From NCBI GenBank assembly GCA_018857735.1, contig JABMCL010002018.1, positions 587,501 to 651,500 on the forward strand: a stretch of 64,000 nt of DNA. The letters run 5' to 3'. Positions 11,358 through 22,525 of the stretch are shown here, in pieces. Position 1 is the stretch's first letter. Each line of letters begins with the position of its first letter. Made by a program: the position numbers and the translations under genes. The notes below the pieces were generated by a model. The model saw nothing but the letters and a program-made list of their open reading frames with translations, was not told the origin of the DNA and ran no database searches. The DNA is from Alviniconcha marisindica (lineage: Eukaryota; Mollusca; Gastropoda; Provannidae).

Positions 11358-13431
11358 CATCTTTTGCATAGTTACACTTGAACCCTTGTCCACATTATGT
11401 GTTAGCTTTTATATATATATTTTACTTTATTTTTTATTGCTGATGACATTTCCATCTCGATGTACATTATGTGTGTATGCTTGTCCAGCACTTTGAGCTG
11501 CAGGGTAGGCGCTTTACAAATTTCCATTATTATTATTATTTATTATTATCTCTCCTTGTTGTTTGCCATCGTCCATGATGGCCACCACCGTGCGGTGTCC
11601 CCTCACAATGAAAACACCACCAACCAGTAGTCACTCTCGCTGTTAGTGGACGAGGGGAGGCAAGGCAAGGGTAGTGGACACAAAGTCATTTATGCCAAGT
11701 ATCTGATCCGTTGCTTGCTGTTGTCTGCTGCACGGATGTCTCCTCACCCTGGAAACAACTTTTTTTGCTTTCTTTGTTCATGGAAGAAGGAAAGCATGGG
11801 TGGTGAAAATAAGATTATGAGTGCCCTGTATTTGGACCTTCCTTTATTGTTTGCCATCATCCATCACGACCACTGCTGTGTGGCTGCAACCTTACCCTGA
11901 AAACACTAACAACTTGTTATCATTTTGTGGGTGGAAGGTGGGGATCGGGGGGGGGGGGGGGGGGCATAGGGGGAGGGAGGGTAAGCAGAAGAGGAAGCGA
12001 AGGGGTAAATCACACAATCTCAATGCCATTCAGTATTAGCTCACTCTCAGTTTGTTCACTGCTGACAGCAGTACAGACACGTGACACTAAGCCAATGTGC
12101 AGGACAGAGGAAGATAAGAGAGATAAGAGTAATGGAAGGGTAAATAACACAATCTCGATGCCTTTCAGTATTAGCTCACTCTCAGTTTGTCCATTGCTGA
12201 CAGCAGTGCAGACACGTGAAGCTAAGCCCCTGTGCAGGGCAGAGGGAGAGAAGAGGCAGCTGCAGGGCATAGGCAGATGGGGCAACAACAAAAAGCCAAA
12301 GACAAGCCACACTGGTTTTAAATCTACGTTTAGATCCTTAACATTGTTTTGCTAAAAGACAAGCCACATTGGTTTTAAATCTATGTTTAGATCCTTAACA
12401 TTGTTTCACTTCACCTCCATGTCTATCTTCTTCTCTACTTCCTTCTTCTTTTATTATTTTTTGTCTCTCTTCTGACACCAGACGAAGACTACTTGTCGAA
12501 AGCACTTGTGTTTCTAACTGTTCTTTATGTGTTGTCGTACAGGCGAGTACATTTCTCTAGAGCTGTTCTATCAAGCCACGTTAATCTCACTTCAAGTAAC
12601 AGACCTGTGACGTGAAATAAGTTGCTCAAAAGCCGCCCCCAAATGTTTTTAAGAAATTCCTTCTTTGCATTCTGTTTATTCAAACTTCATTCTTTGCATT
12701 TGTCAAAACGAACCCTACACCATGGATCACTCCTTGAAAAGAACTTTACGTTGATCTGGAGAAGAGATAGGAGTTTGGTTTTAGTGGAGGGATTCTGTAG
12801 TAACCATACCATCAACAAAAATCAGCTGTCTGCTGGGACCTCTGTACGCTCCAACAGACTTTGTGAGGACCGAACCATACAGCAAGGTTCTCGCTGCAGC
12901 CCACCTGATGTATGTGAAGCTCGCCATCTTGACCCATAGAATCTTCCTCGCTGCCGCTCAGGTCACCCATGTGGTTGTTGATGTTGACGTAGGTGGCCGG
13001 GGACTTGCCCCGGAAAGCTTTGACTGTGAGGGGCATGCCCCGTTGTCGCCGCCGCCACGCCGTGCGACACTTGGAGTCGATGTTCTGTTTGATGCGATGC
13101 CAGTCGTTCTCTGTTATGCCAAACCGGTGAATCAGGTGACCTAGACAGGAAAATCAAGCAAAGTGCCAGGGTGGATATCATTTAACTTTCCTCATTACAG
13201 TCTGCCAAGAGTGCAAAGCAGTGCATACTAATGCATTAGTAATAACTGCATTTGTAAAGTGCTGAATCCTTCCATGATACCTGTGTGAGGCTCAAAGCGC
13301 AATATATGAAACATTACAACAACACACAACCTAATTTAATCATGCACTCCATCACATAGCTCATTCTATCCCTCACTCTCCTCAACATGCACATGTGCAT
13401 GCAAGCCACATGCACAATCTCTCCTTCCCTT

Positions 13432-13474
<43 letters not shown>

Positions 13475-16400
13475 AAACATCAATGTCCAGATCAACTTCC
13501 TTTACAAATGTCAATTCATTGTCTATATGCGCAACCCCCTACTGAGAGACTGCCTTTACAATTTGCACCAGTACAGGGTGAGAAGAAAAAAAATCTGTGT
13601 ATATAAGTTATAACTGAAACACAGCATACTAATCCTACATTTCTACTGAAACAGAACCCCTTGATTACACAAATGCAACACCCTAATCCTCCATCTATTA
13701 AGTGAAACAAACACAGTGACCCCACATCTGTTAGTGTTACCTGAAACATCCCATCCAGAATTTACCTTTTCAAACCAGTATAGCCTCTTTTGGGCTTACC
13801 TTCTCGGCCATGCATGTTGTTTACTGACACTGTGTGTGCATGTGTGTGTGTGAATATGCGCGTGGTCCTACGAGTGTGTGCATGTTCACATGTGATCATG
13901 TGTGTGTGTGTGTGTCTTACTCTGCTTCCTATGAATAAGTATGGTTATTAATGCATTTGATGCCACTGATATGTGCATGAGTATTTTGGCATTGAATTTT
14001 TGTAAAGTTCTGAAGTACTTCGAGTCTCTGAAAGCGCTGTATAAATTCCCCATTATTGTAATTATCCAGCAACACAAAACCCACATTCTGAAGTTTCCCT
14101 CAAAACCAGAACGCCGTGCCCCATAATTAACTGGCATGGGACACCAGTTAAATTAAAATGTGTAACCAAACACCTTGCTCAAACAAAACGCACATCGGAT
14201 GCCATAGATCATAAGTGGATCCAGCTGCTTTTTGCCATGTTTGCCCATGCCAGACAGGTTGGATGCTGCTTGTGTATCGCGATCAAACAGATAATCCAGC
14301 AAGGTCAAGGCCATCTTCTCTGGTGTGCGGCAGTTGGAATGCACATGCAGCAAGTCACTGAAACAATATTGAGTCATGTACATCAACTCGGTGAAAACAA
14401 AAGCAAAATGAACAAACAATAAGAGACTTGAGGAATTTCTTCTTGGAGGCTTGACAATGCAGAAGATGGCACAGTTTTCACTCTGGATTTATTGCCACAT
14501 GATTTATTTATTTCTGACTCTGGATTTATTGCCTTATGATCTTTTTTGTAGATTTTTTTTTTTTTTATTCACTTTTATCCCCCCCCCAATATAACCACAC
14601 CGTTGACTGGCGTTAACCCCCCCCCCCCCCCCCCACCTGTTACTGAGCAAAGTCTGACCAGTCTGAATTAAGTGATGCATGCTTAACTCAACAATAAAAT
14701 TCAGAACAATCATCAAAGACTTTTTCATCAAGCTTATCTTTCTCATTAAAAAAAAAAACATGAAAATCTACCTTGGTGTGATTGGCACCCGGACTCTCAT
14801 TTCAGGATTGTTTTCCTCTCCCAGCCATGTACCATTGGGAAAATCATCTGAAACAAATTACAACATGCTGGCATCAATGTAAATGAAAACAAGTACAGAT
14901 TTTCACAAGACAATTAGCACACAGATGAACCTATGGTGATGTTGATTTTTGTATTGATTTTTTTTTATGAATGTCTTTTTAAATAAAAATTTACTTGTGT
15001 GTGCATGTGAATCTTAAAATCTGTTGGTCTTAATTCATTTGCTTGAACCACTGCATCATTTATGCCTTACACCTATGTCTTTTCAAACCACTCCAGGAGA
15101 TATCTCTTCTTCTTTTTTAGGTTTCCATCTATACATTATTGTTGTCTTGTGAAGTGCAGGGTGCTCACCCTTGTTGGTGAGATATAGCACTATAAAAATG
15201 ACCATTATTATTATTACTATTATGTCCATTTAAATTTAAAATGTATCATGTTGCACTGGGTCTCTTCAATGTATCATATTGCACTGGGTCTCTTCACTAT
15301 CAACAACAAAAACACTCTAAATTCAAGCAAGCAATCCAGGGGAGAAAACTCATACAAGCCATAAAAGACAGCTGTGTTTTATGCATTACAGTTAGTCATC
15401 TGGTTTGTTTCTTTATGTTATTCTGCACAGTATTAGAATCTTTTACACAGTCTCAGTTTGAAAGAATTGAACCACTCCCTCTGACAACGTCAAATCAATG
15501 GAATCCTCTAAAATCCATCCACCCCAAAAATAAAACACGAAAGGCATATGTTCTGACAGTGGATTCATCTTTCGACTCTCTTGTGAGCAAAACTGCTAAA
15601 GATCATCAAAGTTTGAAGATCTCCCTTGAGCAGTGCTCCAGAAAACACAGATGGTAAGTTCCGAGCAAGTCCAGGACTGCATTAAACCAGCACGCTTGAA
15701 ATACATGCCATCATCACTGACATGCAATGTACATAATCTTGTCCATGTTATAAACAATACCCACAAAAGTTTGAATCCCACCATAGACAACCTTACCAAG
15801 AAAATATAACTTTTCACAGCTTACAAAGCTTAAAAGACTTTGTAGTGCCAGAGAGAAAAGAAAAAGCACATCAAGGTTTTGTGATCTGCCAGATCACAGA
15901 TCATTACATTCACACAGACTCAATATTATTTCAAGCAAGCCAGAAAAGTCACAAAAAGCAGTGAACTTTGATGAGACGTTCCTCTCCAGTTATGTTACTT
16001 TACCAAACACATCCTTTAAAGTAAATTGACTCTAAAAGTCCAAAGAAGAAAAAGTGCTGCAGTCTGAGAGTGAGAGCTCTAGAACTTCAGACAAATAAAA
16101 CGGGAGTATGCAGATTTATTCCCAGATGTGATCTTTTAAACTGAAAGACAGTCTCTCTTGTAGGCAGTCTTTCTTCGTGCAATGCAAAGTAACAGTACCA
16201 CAGAATTCTCTTGATCACCATCACTTACCTTCTGTGTTGAGTGTAATCAGTGTAACATTAGGGCCCAGGTTCTGAATACCATCAGCATTCATTGCTGTCA
16301 ACACACACAGCAGATGTGTCAACATTGTTAATCTTTTTTTGCATGTAGTGTTCAATCAAGTGACATTATAATTCATATGAAAAGGTCAAACATTCCCCAA

Positions 16401-19264
16401 AAATCCTTTACAAATATTTTTCCTCCTCCAGTTTCAACATCAACTCTATCTTTATTCAAGTTGAAACTCCCAGAAAACAGTAAGCAGACAGGCATTTGTT
16501 GCCATTTAAACAAAAGCAGATATATTACAAAACACTGGGCAGTCACAATATGCTGGGCCGGGGAAAAGTAAGAAGAATCAAAAAGAATCACTCATAATCC
16601 AGAGAAACTGAAACGCTCCCACTAAAACAATAAACAATGTCTGACAACGTGCAGCTTTGGCGTGATATAATACTGCTCTGAGTACAGATTATCTCATGCA
16701 GAACTGAAAAGAAATTATCACCCTGAGGGTCTCCTGGCTCAATCTTGGTTCCGTTCTGTGGTAATCCCACAATAACCGCACTGAAACAAGAGAGGCACAC
16801 TGTATGCATAATGTAAAACAGATGAGCATGTTTACATGTGTGCATGCAGTCTATGTGTGTGCACATGTGTGTATACAAGTTGTTTCATTTGCTTAAATGG
16901 AATAATACTGAATTTTATGCCACAATATGTTGGCACCAGTCTCCAATAAAATTGTTTCAACATGTTTTTGTTCAAGTTGGCAAAAGGGGTGTAAAAACTG
17001 CATAGAGACGCCACAAACCATGCTGCATTCAGAGACAGATAAAGAGGCACCCACCCACGACGCGAGGAATTGTTGGAAATCATGGAAGAGTTTTGCCGTG
17101 AGAGACTGAGCAGTGAGTCAACCCTTTCCTCCAGAACCCGCACTCTCTGTATGACTGTCTCCATCTTGTTCTCTATGGCATCCAGTCTCAGGCAGATGGC
17201 TTTGTTGATGTTGAACAAGATTTGCTGCAACAGTGTAGTTTTATACATACTGGTCAGTGCATGAAAGGGAAAGGCATGTTAAATGCATTCAATAGCCAGC
17301 ATGAACAAAACTTTTTTTTAAACCTTGAAACAGTCAAGAGAAAACTTTAAAGGGGAACCGATGTAAAGATGGAAGTTGGCCTTGTAAAACAACTGTGCAA
17401 ATGTTTCCATCTGTAGGCCCGATTTTACCAGGATGTTTATTTGCTGTTGTTGTAATTTAATGTTTTATGATTGGAGTGAATGTGTGATGAGTGTACTTGG
17501 CACCACAAAACATTCCTCGTGCAATTGTATCAACACTTGACAATAAAGTTATATTATATTGTATTGTATTTTGGTTGTTCTGTCAATATTTATACAACAG
17601 AAGCCCTTTTTCGCTTCGAATCTGACTTACTCAGAGCACAGCTATATTGCTTCTCTTTTTACCAATGAAAAGCAGAAAAAGGTTGGCTTGTGGCGCATTT
17701 GAGCATGTGTGGCAAAGGTATCAGAAATCAAATCTGATTTAAAATAACCCCCCCCACATACAATCTGACCCACACCTCCACACTTCATAAAAGACAACAG
17801 AAGCACAGTGCCCTTGTCTGTTTTGACCCAGAAATGCCTATTCTGGTCAAGCTGACCTGGACTTCTGACTGACCATTCCTGGTCTGGTCCTTTCAGTTTC
17901 ACTGTGACTTTCAGTTTCACAGTTTCACTTCCTTTGTGCTTGCACTCGATTGATAAGCGGCTGTTGACTTTAATGTGATTGCTAGCTTGTTGATTTGTTT
18001 TCAACTGAGTGAGTTGCAACTAGACCTACCTTGATCGACTGGTCAGTGTTGAGCTCAATGTCACTGTCCATTCTTGCCCGCTTGGCCTCAGGCTCCCCAC
18101 AACCATCTGAAACAGCAAAAACACAAACTATTTTTTCTGACTACCAACTACAATTTGAGAGGACCTGGCTGCATTTTGAAAGTGGTGCAATGGTAGAGAT
18201 ACCAAGGAACCCCTGGTGAAAGACTACCTGATGGAGTGAGGAGACTACCCCCTTCTAGTTCTACAGCCAATTTTTCAGACACCTCCTTCTCTGTCCATAG
18301 TCTTTGTCACATTCAGAACTGTGCTGCTTGCCTCATACATAAAAAAAAAAAAAAACTGACCACACTGTTCCTCTGTTTTAATCTCACCACTGGCTCCCAG
18401 TCCCACAAAGAATTCAGTACAAGATAAACATTCTCTGCTATAAATGTATTAGTATTACGCACCCTGCTCCATCTTATCTCTCAGACTGTCCTCAACTTTA
18501 CATACCCTTCTGTGTGTGCTCTCTGCTCTAGTTCTGGTACTCTCAGCCTCCAGATTCCTCCTGTCAGACTTTCCACTGCTGGTTCCCGTGCCCCCTCTTC
18601 AGCCCCACTACATGAATGACCTTCCCCTTAGTCTCCGACAGCAGCCCTCTCTGGGCCCCTCCATATCAAATCTCAAGACATCTCTTATTCCAAAACAACA
18701 GACCTGCCATGTTTTCTGTTCCATGCTGCCATCTTCCTCCACCTCAAGTCTCTGTTTTTGTCCATTGGCATTGAAGTTGTGTACATTAAGTTTTGTATAG
18801 TCACAATGTCTATGTGTGTGTGTGTGTGTGTGCGTGTGTGTGTGTGTGTTTGCTTGTGTGTGCTTAGACCAGTCTCTACAGACAAGATTTGCGTTTTATA
18901 AATACTTTAATTATTTTAATTATATTTCCATGTAAATGGACCCATCACCATGGACCACCCCTCTTTTAAGCATGTCTTCTTGCTCTTTATGATAGCTTGA
19001 AAACCAAACAGGCAAACAGATAATGCTCAGACAGACACTGTCACTGCTCAGCACTGGTTGGAAAGGGATGAAAGATCCCTGTTTCAGCTTCGAGGGTCCT
19101 GCAATAGTCAACCTACCCTGAATAATGGCGGTGGTTCCATCCACGTGGACCTGGGTGACATCAGCAGGCAAGGCTGAGACCAGACTGGAGGCTTGAATGG
19201 TGACAACTGTCCCCTGCTGCTGTAGCTGAGCCTGGAGCTCCTCCATCTCTCCTTCTGTCGTCAT
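10221..19264 (-). CDS. BANP: BANP-like BEN-domain transcription regulator
   Basis: Ten coding exons on the minus strand: 19264-19117, 18106-18030, 17224-17055, 16780-16722, 16294-16229, 14847-14772, 14357-14194, 13140-12905, 10896-10747 and 10352-10221 (stop TGA). All have AG acceptors and GT donors and keep frame, giving 425 aa. Recognised segments: an acidic stretch with KRARM (exon 2), then ICLRLDAIENKME and a predicted coiled coil (exon 3), NVTLITLN (exon 5), DDFPNGTWLGEENNPEMRVR (exon 6) and the BEN-domain core NCRTPEKMALTLLDYLF..GKHGKKQLDP (exon 7). Exon 8 carries FGITENDWHRIKQ..CRTAWRRRQRG, and the tail is glutamine-rich. Human BANP (SMAR1) binds TCTCGCGAGA elements and activates CpG-island promoters in the nucleus. 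The first ATG is my choice: its exon has an acceptor 5 bases upstream at 19270, so a non-coding exon should lie further upstream. Conservation is weakest at both ends. Confidence 0.93.
10440..10690. repeat. Decayed tandem repeat in BANP intron 9
   Basis: Three to four units of about 65-85 bp share caataaatcctggccaataa, cacaactccc and cttcccctacaaa. The array lies just beyond the acceptor of the last BANP exon and ends close to the exon 10 donor. Confidence 0.8.
11080..12240 (-). pseudogene. Decayed tandem copies of BANP exon 10 in intron 8
   Basis: On the minus strand, exon 10 (from 10896) begins GGCGAGGTGGACATCCACAC after gtttcag. Similar sequence recurs around 11640-11550 (frame reads RTVVAIMDDGKQQGEI, compare TAVAMAGDGSQQGEI; its acceptor is lost). 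It recurs at 11752-11695 (acceptor ttccag kept, GGTGAGGAGACATCCGTGCA) and at 11897-11830 (acceptor tttcag kept, GGTAAGGTTGCAGCCACACA, then an in-frame stop). Two further copies near 12030-12115 and 12150-12235 keep mainly the flanking CTGAGAGTGAGCTAATACTG part. On the plus strand, matching flanks gggtagtggaaataagat or gggtagtggacacaaagt accompany the copies. I infer an old local tandem duplication of the exon with both flanks. An RNA-seq junction using 11752 or 11897 would make them alternative exons instead. Confidence 0.75.
11120..11555 (+). mobile_element. 3' fragment of a non-LTR retrotransposon
   Basis: The frame at 11146-11281 reads WNNRLQDIRHSATLSSFKSK then LKTFLFSEYF and a stop. This is the typical C-terminal end of LINE reverse transcriptase ORFs (compare the family signature LWNSLP..LSSFKSRLKTHLF). 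It is followed by a (GT)n tract at 11318-11352 and a tail cactttgagctgc..ggcgctttacaaa ending in (ATT)n at 11527-11549. The insertion splits one of the decayed BANP exon 10 copies. It is inactive. Confidence 0.8.
12301..12411. repeat. Two direct copies of a 57-bp unit
   Basis: The string gacaagccaca..tggttttaaatcta recurs at a 57-base offset with only a few differences. It lies in BANP intron 8. Confidence 0.93.
13438..13470. repeat. (TA)n microsatellite
   Basis: About 16 TA units in BANP intron 7. Confidence 0.95.
14000..14065 (+). mobile_element. Retroposon tail-like fragment
   Basis: The string gtacttcgagtctctgaaag followed by cgctgtataaattccccatt resembles the ..gcgctatataaat..attatt tail shared by several invertebrate SINEs and LINEs. 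The same tail type occurs near 11495, 15150, 43480 and 59960 in this window. Confidence 0.5.
15120..15232 (+). mobile_element. Retroposon tail-like fragment with (ATT)n
   Basis: The sequence gaagtgcagggtgctcaccc..atagcactataaaaatgacc is followed by an ATT-rich tail at 15207-15224. It closely resembles the tails at 11495-11550 and 59950-60025. It lies in BANP intron 5. Confidence 0.6.
15241..15298. repeat. Two copies of a 30-bp unit
   Basis: The unit atgtatcatgttgcactggg tctcttca is repeated twice in direct orientation with one mismatch in the first part. Confidence 0.9.
17395..17571 (+). mobile_element. 3' tail of a retroelement, nested insertion
   Basis: The segment ends gacaataaagttatattata followed by ttgtattgtatt. 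An AATAAA plus short-period tail of this kind is typical of truncated non-LTR elements. It interrupts the dispersed family B repeat that resumes at 17572, so it inserted later. Confidence 0.55.
17572..17684 (+). mobile_element. Dispersed repeat, family B, copy 1
   Basis: This segment matches 35550-35665. Shared strings are ttctgtca.tatttatacaa, agaag..ctttttt.gctt and the identical aaccaatgaaaagcagaaaa-type end (ccaatgaaaagcagaaaa). The repeat class is unknown. It lies in BANP intron 2. Confidence 0.75.
18240..18810 (+). mobile_element. Decayed LINE reverse transcriptase 3' end
   Basis: Pieces of a LINE ORF2 C-terminus appear in order across frameshifts: HIQNCAACLIH at about 18309, CYKCISITHPAPSYLSDCP at about 18436, and DLPLSLRQQPSLGPSISNLK then TSLIPK at about 18618. 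This order (thumb motif, PSYLSDL, then LPLSLR..FKS.LKT) is characteristic of non-LTR retrotransposons. A run of A at 18342-18356, frameshifts and stops show it is dead. It lies antisense in BANP intron 1, followed by a GT tract at 18810-18850. Confidence 0.8.
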
Positions 19265-19269
19265 GCTCT

Positions 19270-21990
19270 CTGCACACACACGCAAGCATGCACGCACACG
19301 CACGCACGCACACACACAAGCAGGCACACACACAGACAGGCAGGCACACACACACAATCAAATCTGTAATCTTCTTTTTCAATTGCAAAGGTCAAAGGTC
19401 CAGGAAACCACTTAGTCAAGGCTTAATTTAAGCAACACTGTCGCGTTCCATGTGGCATGGCAACTAGATTCTTTTTTAGATACCTTTTTTTTAAGGTTTA
19501 AAATATAACAAAAATGTGACCCCAGCACAATGATTATATAAAAATATAATACATCATTATCAGACTAAAGAGATAATTTGTCAAAGTGATGTTATCCAGC
19601 ATAACACATCTCCTTTACCCGTCAAAAACTACTTCTTTTTATTTTCAATCTCAGGATTTCTGTGATAATTATGGGTGGCTAATTTTACCCTTTAACTCAT
19701 CCAACATATACTGACAAGGTGAAACTGAAAGCTGATGCAATCAGATCATGATTCTGAAAATGCAAACTGGAAAAGTGGAACATAACAGTAACAATCTAAC
19801 AGTAACACTAACAGACTAACCGCTTTGAGTTTCACACCAACATTTTCTGAAAAACCTTGCCTACTCTCTACGTCTGTACAGCCCAAGCTGTTACTTTAGC
19901 TAAATGGTCTCATTCACAAATTTTGGTGCACTTTAGGTGCACACACAAGAACTTATGTGTCAAGTAACTAATATGACACTTTTCCAAAACATTTTAACAC
20001 TGTAACAGCTGTCGTAAGTAAATAAATTTGCACTTTGGCATGCCAGATCAAAACGGTGTGGGGATGGTTTCTAATCTGGATGATGACACATAATGACTAG
20101 CAACATGTATATGACTTAGGCCTTTTCATCATTACCGAATGCCACCCAGAATGGTTTCTTTCTCATCATGATTATGAATAACACAGACAACCTGATCATC
20201 AAGGAACTAACTCTAAAGTCAGCAGGTTTAAATGAGTTAAATTCAAAAGCTTTCATACGTTTTCATTTTGTCTTCAACCATGACAGACGCAGTACTAGTA
20301 GTATGTAGCAGAGCTCCAGAAAAAAATCCATTTGTGTGCATTCACGCACAAGGACTCTGTGTGTGTGTGTTGTAATTTACTCTTTCAGATCCATAGTAAG
20401 AGGGGTGGGGAATACCCCCTAAAAATCTGTCCTGTGGGTACTGATGACTACTGATTTTTCACTGAGACAAACAATCCAATGTTGCAATGCAACACATTGT
20501 CCAAGTTCATTATGAGTCAATGACTAAAAATGTTTCCTCGTTGTTCATTGGCTGTTGCCTTTCAGTATTTCCTTAATCATGTGTAAGTGCATTTATCACA
20601 ATTGCGCCAAAAAACATGGCTAGTGTATACGTCAATTTCCAAACCAAAAGCAATAGCACTCTGAAGATTCAGCTGATTCATTAAACTCTGCCATGAGCCA
20701 CTAACCTGGAGCCATCAGGCCTGCAGCAAAAGTAAACTCATACTAGTTAATTATAGTCATAGTTCACAGGGTTTTATTTTTATTTTTAGACAGAGATATT
20801 TGACAAGGACAGCCAAACAATTAAGTGCCATGCGATCTGCTGTCATGCTTCTACAATGAAGCTTTTACAAACAAACAAAAACATACTGCATTCAGTGAAC
20901 TTTTAGTTCTAGTGTTTCAGCATTCAGCACTGACATGACATCAAAAAAGGACTGACCAGCAGGTCACTGTACTGGCAAAGCAGTGCTGAGATAGTGTACT
21001 GAAATCTCTCATGAAAGTTGAGATTTCTGTAACACTAACAGTAACACTAGTAATGTTCAGCACTTCCCCCCAGCTTGGAGTTGGAATGGCCTTTGTGTAT
21101 TTTACCTGTGCATGATCTGATTCCACATTTGATGCTCTTATTTATGTTAAAGTACTCAAATAAAAATGAAGGCAGAGGGTGGGGGGAACTGACATTTTTT
21201 TTTTTTTGAAGAAAGTGAAAATAACCTTTCAAATTGCAAGACAAGACAGGGTAAACCTACCCCAAAAATTCTTAAAAATTGGTAGCCCTGATGTAGGTAC
21301 AACTGCTTAATTGGAAGTCAAGAAAGTTTGGGACCTTCTTCCTCTCCGGTAAGGTGACCACCATTATCGTTTTGAAGACTATGTCAGTATATGAACAACT
21401 TCATCGTTCTCAAGACTATGTTAGTTGTTACTGTTGGGAATAAGCATGATACTTTAGAAAGAAGGGAATGGTGGGGTGAGGGGTGTGCGGGGTCGTCTGG
21501 AAGAAAACTGCCCGTGAGCTTTTAAAAACCAAATGAACATGAGTCTGAGTTTCAGTGTACTACACAATATTTGTTACCCAATATTTGGCCCAACATTTTA
21601 TTACCAGTAATAACAGTTAACACAAGAGTGCAACAGGAAATCGAGCGTTTGATGCATCAATTACCAAGTCGTCACTTCCATGTGGCCAGGCAACATCCGA
21701 CGGTTGAATCTGCAGCCACAAGCTGAAATGCCCACATGTCGAAGTGCTCACTTAAAATTAGTTTGGAACAGAAAGCTTGGAAGACTGTCATGCATAATTT
21801 GCAAAGAAAATAAACTTTCTCTAGCAGACGAAATTTTCATCTCTGTTGTGCCTTTGCCAACAAAGCGCGTTACGAACGTTCTTTCAACCATAAACGGCTG
21901 CGGACAAAGATCGAATTTTGATCGATCCTTGGAACGATTATCTGGGCTTTGTTCCATACAATTTCACGTTCACTGCGTCACCAAAACAAT
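19270..21990 (-). other. Probable first intron of BANP, nothing else recognised
   Basis: This lies between the acceptor of the first coding exon (19270) and the candidate donor at 21999. It holds a CA/GC-rich patch at 19275-19355, a T run near 21196 and otherwise no gene, tandem array or element that I can support. Confidence 0.45.
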
Positions 21991-21999
21991 ATTACTTAC

Positions 22000-22140
22000 A
22001 TGTGCAACCACTCAAAGCTTCCTTGGCGCTCGTGTGGTCTTATTTTTACTGAAATCACGTCCTCTCTCGGGAAGCGATAATGGCGTTGGAGGAACGGTAA
22101 AATGCGAGAATGAACTCTGTTGCGCATGTTCGTGGGCGAA
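22000..22140 (-). other. Candidate non-coding first exon of BANP
   Basis: The first coding exon of BANP has an upstream acceptor, so a 5' exon must exist. On the minus strand a strong donor (CAT|GTAAGTAAT) lies at 21999-21991, facing away from POGLUT. The upstream sequence is locally CpG-richer than its surroundings, with a GCGCATG motif near 22122. The 5' limit is arbitrary. The evidence is position and splice site only. Confidence 0.35.
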
Positions 22141-22525
22141 TCCAACAATGGTCGCTGTCGGCAAGACATCATATATTATCAATAATGCAAATTAAAGAAT
22201 CGATGATACAATGTTAGTCATATGAATTAAAATGTAAAAGGATTTACTATTAAGATATATTGGTAGATGTATATTTATGGTCATTATTATTGACAAAGTA
22301 CTCGTTTTAAAATCAAAGTATCATAAATGGAACAGCCAGGATGTGTCCCTAAAGTAGGTCACTTAGAAGTATCACAGTGCGTGTCGAACGATTGGCCGAA
22401 ATTGTCTATCGTGGTTCGCGTGAAAGTTTCCCATTTCAAAACTAGTGGAGTGGCATAAGAGGTGTTAGACTGTTATACGTATTAGCTGAACACTGATAGC
22501 ATAAAACTAGTTTTGTAAAGAGATA
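22140..22525. promoter_or_regulatory. Candidate bidirectional promoter, BANP / POGLUT2
   Basis: This is the space between the candidate BANP exon (minus) and the POGLUT start codon (plus). An NRF1-like half site (TGCGCATG at about 22121), an ATTGGC reverse CCAAT box at about 22391 and scattered CpGs are visible. No clear TATA box was placed. The inference rests mainly on the head-to-head arrangement. Confidence 0.4.

Noticed and set aside
12010..12312. 100-codon minus-strand frame with two similar halves (VCTAVS..ESELIL)
   Set aside because: It is the translation of two decayed flank copies of the BANP exon 10 unit. No splice sites fit both ends, so it is described under the exon copies rather than as a gene.
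21680..22195. 171-codon plus-strand frame
   Set aside because: No recognisable domain. It overlaps the candidate BANP first exon and promoter on the other strand, and plus-strand transcription here would run into POGLUT.
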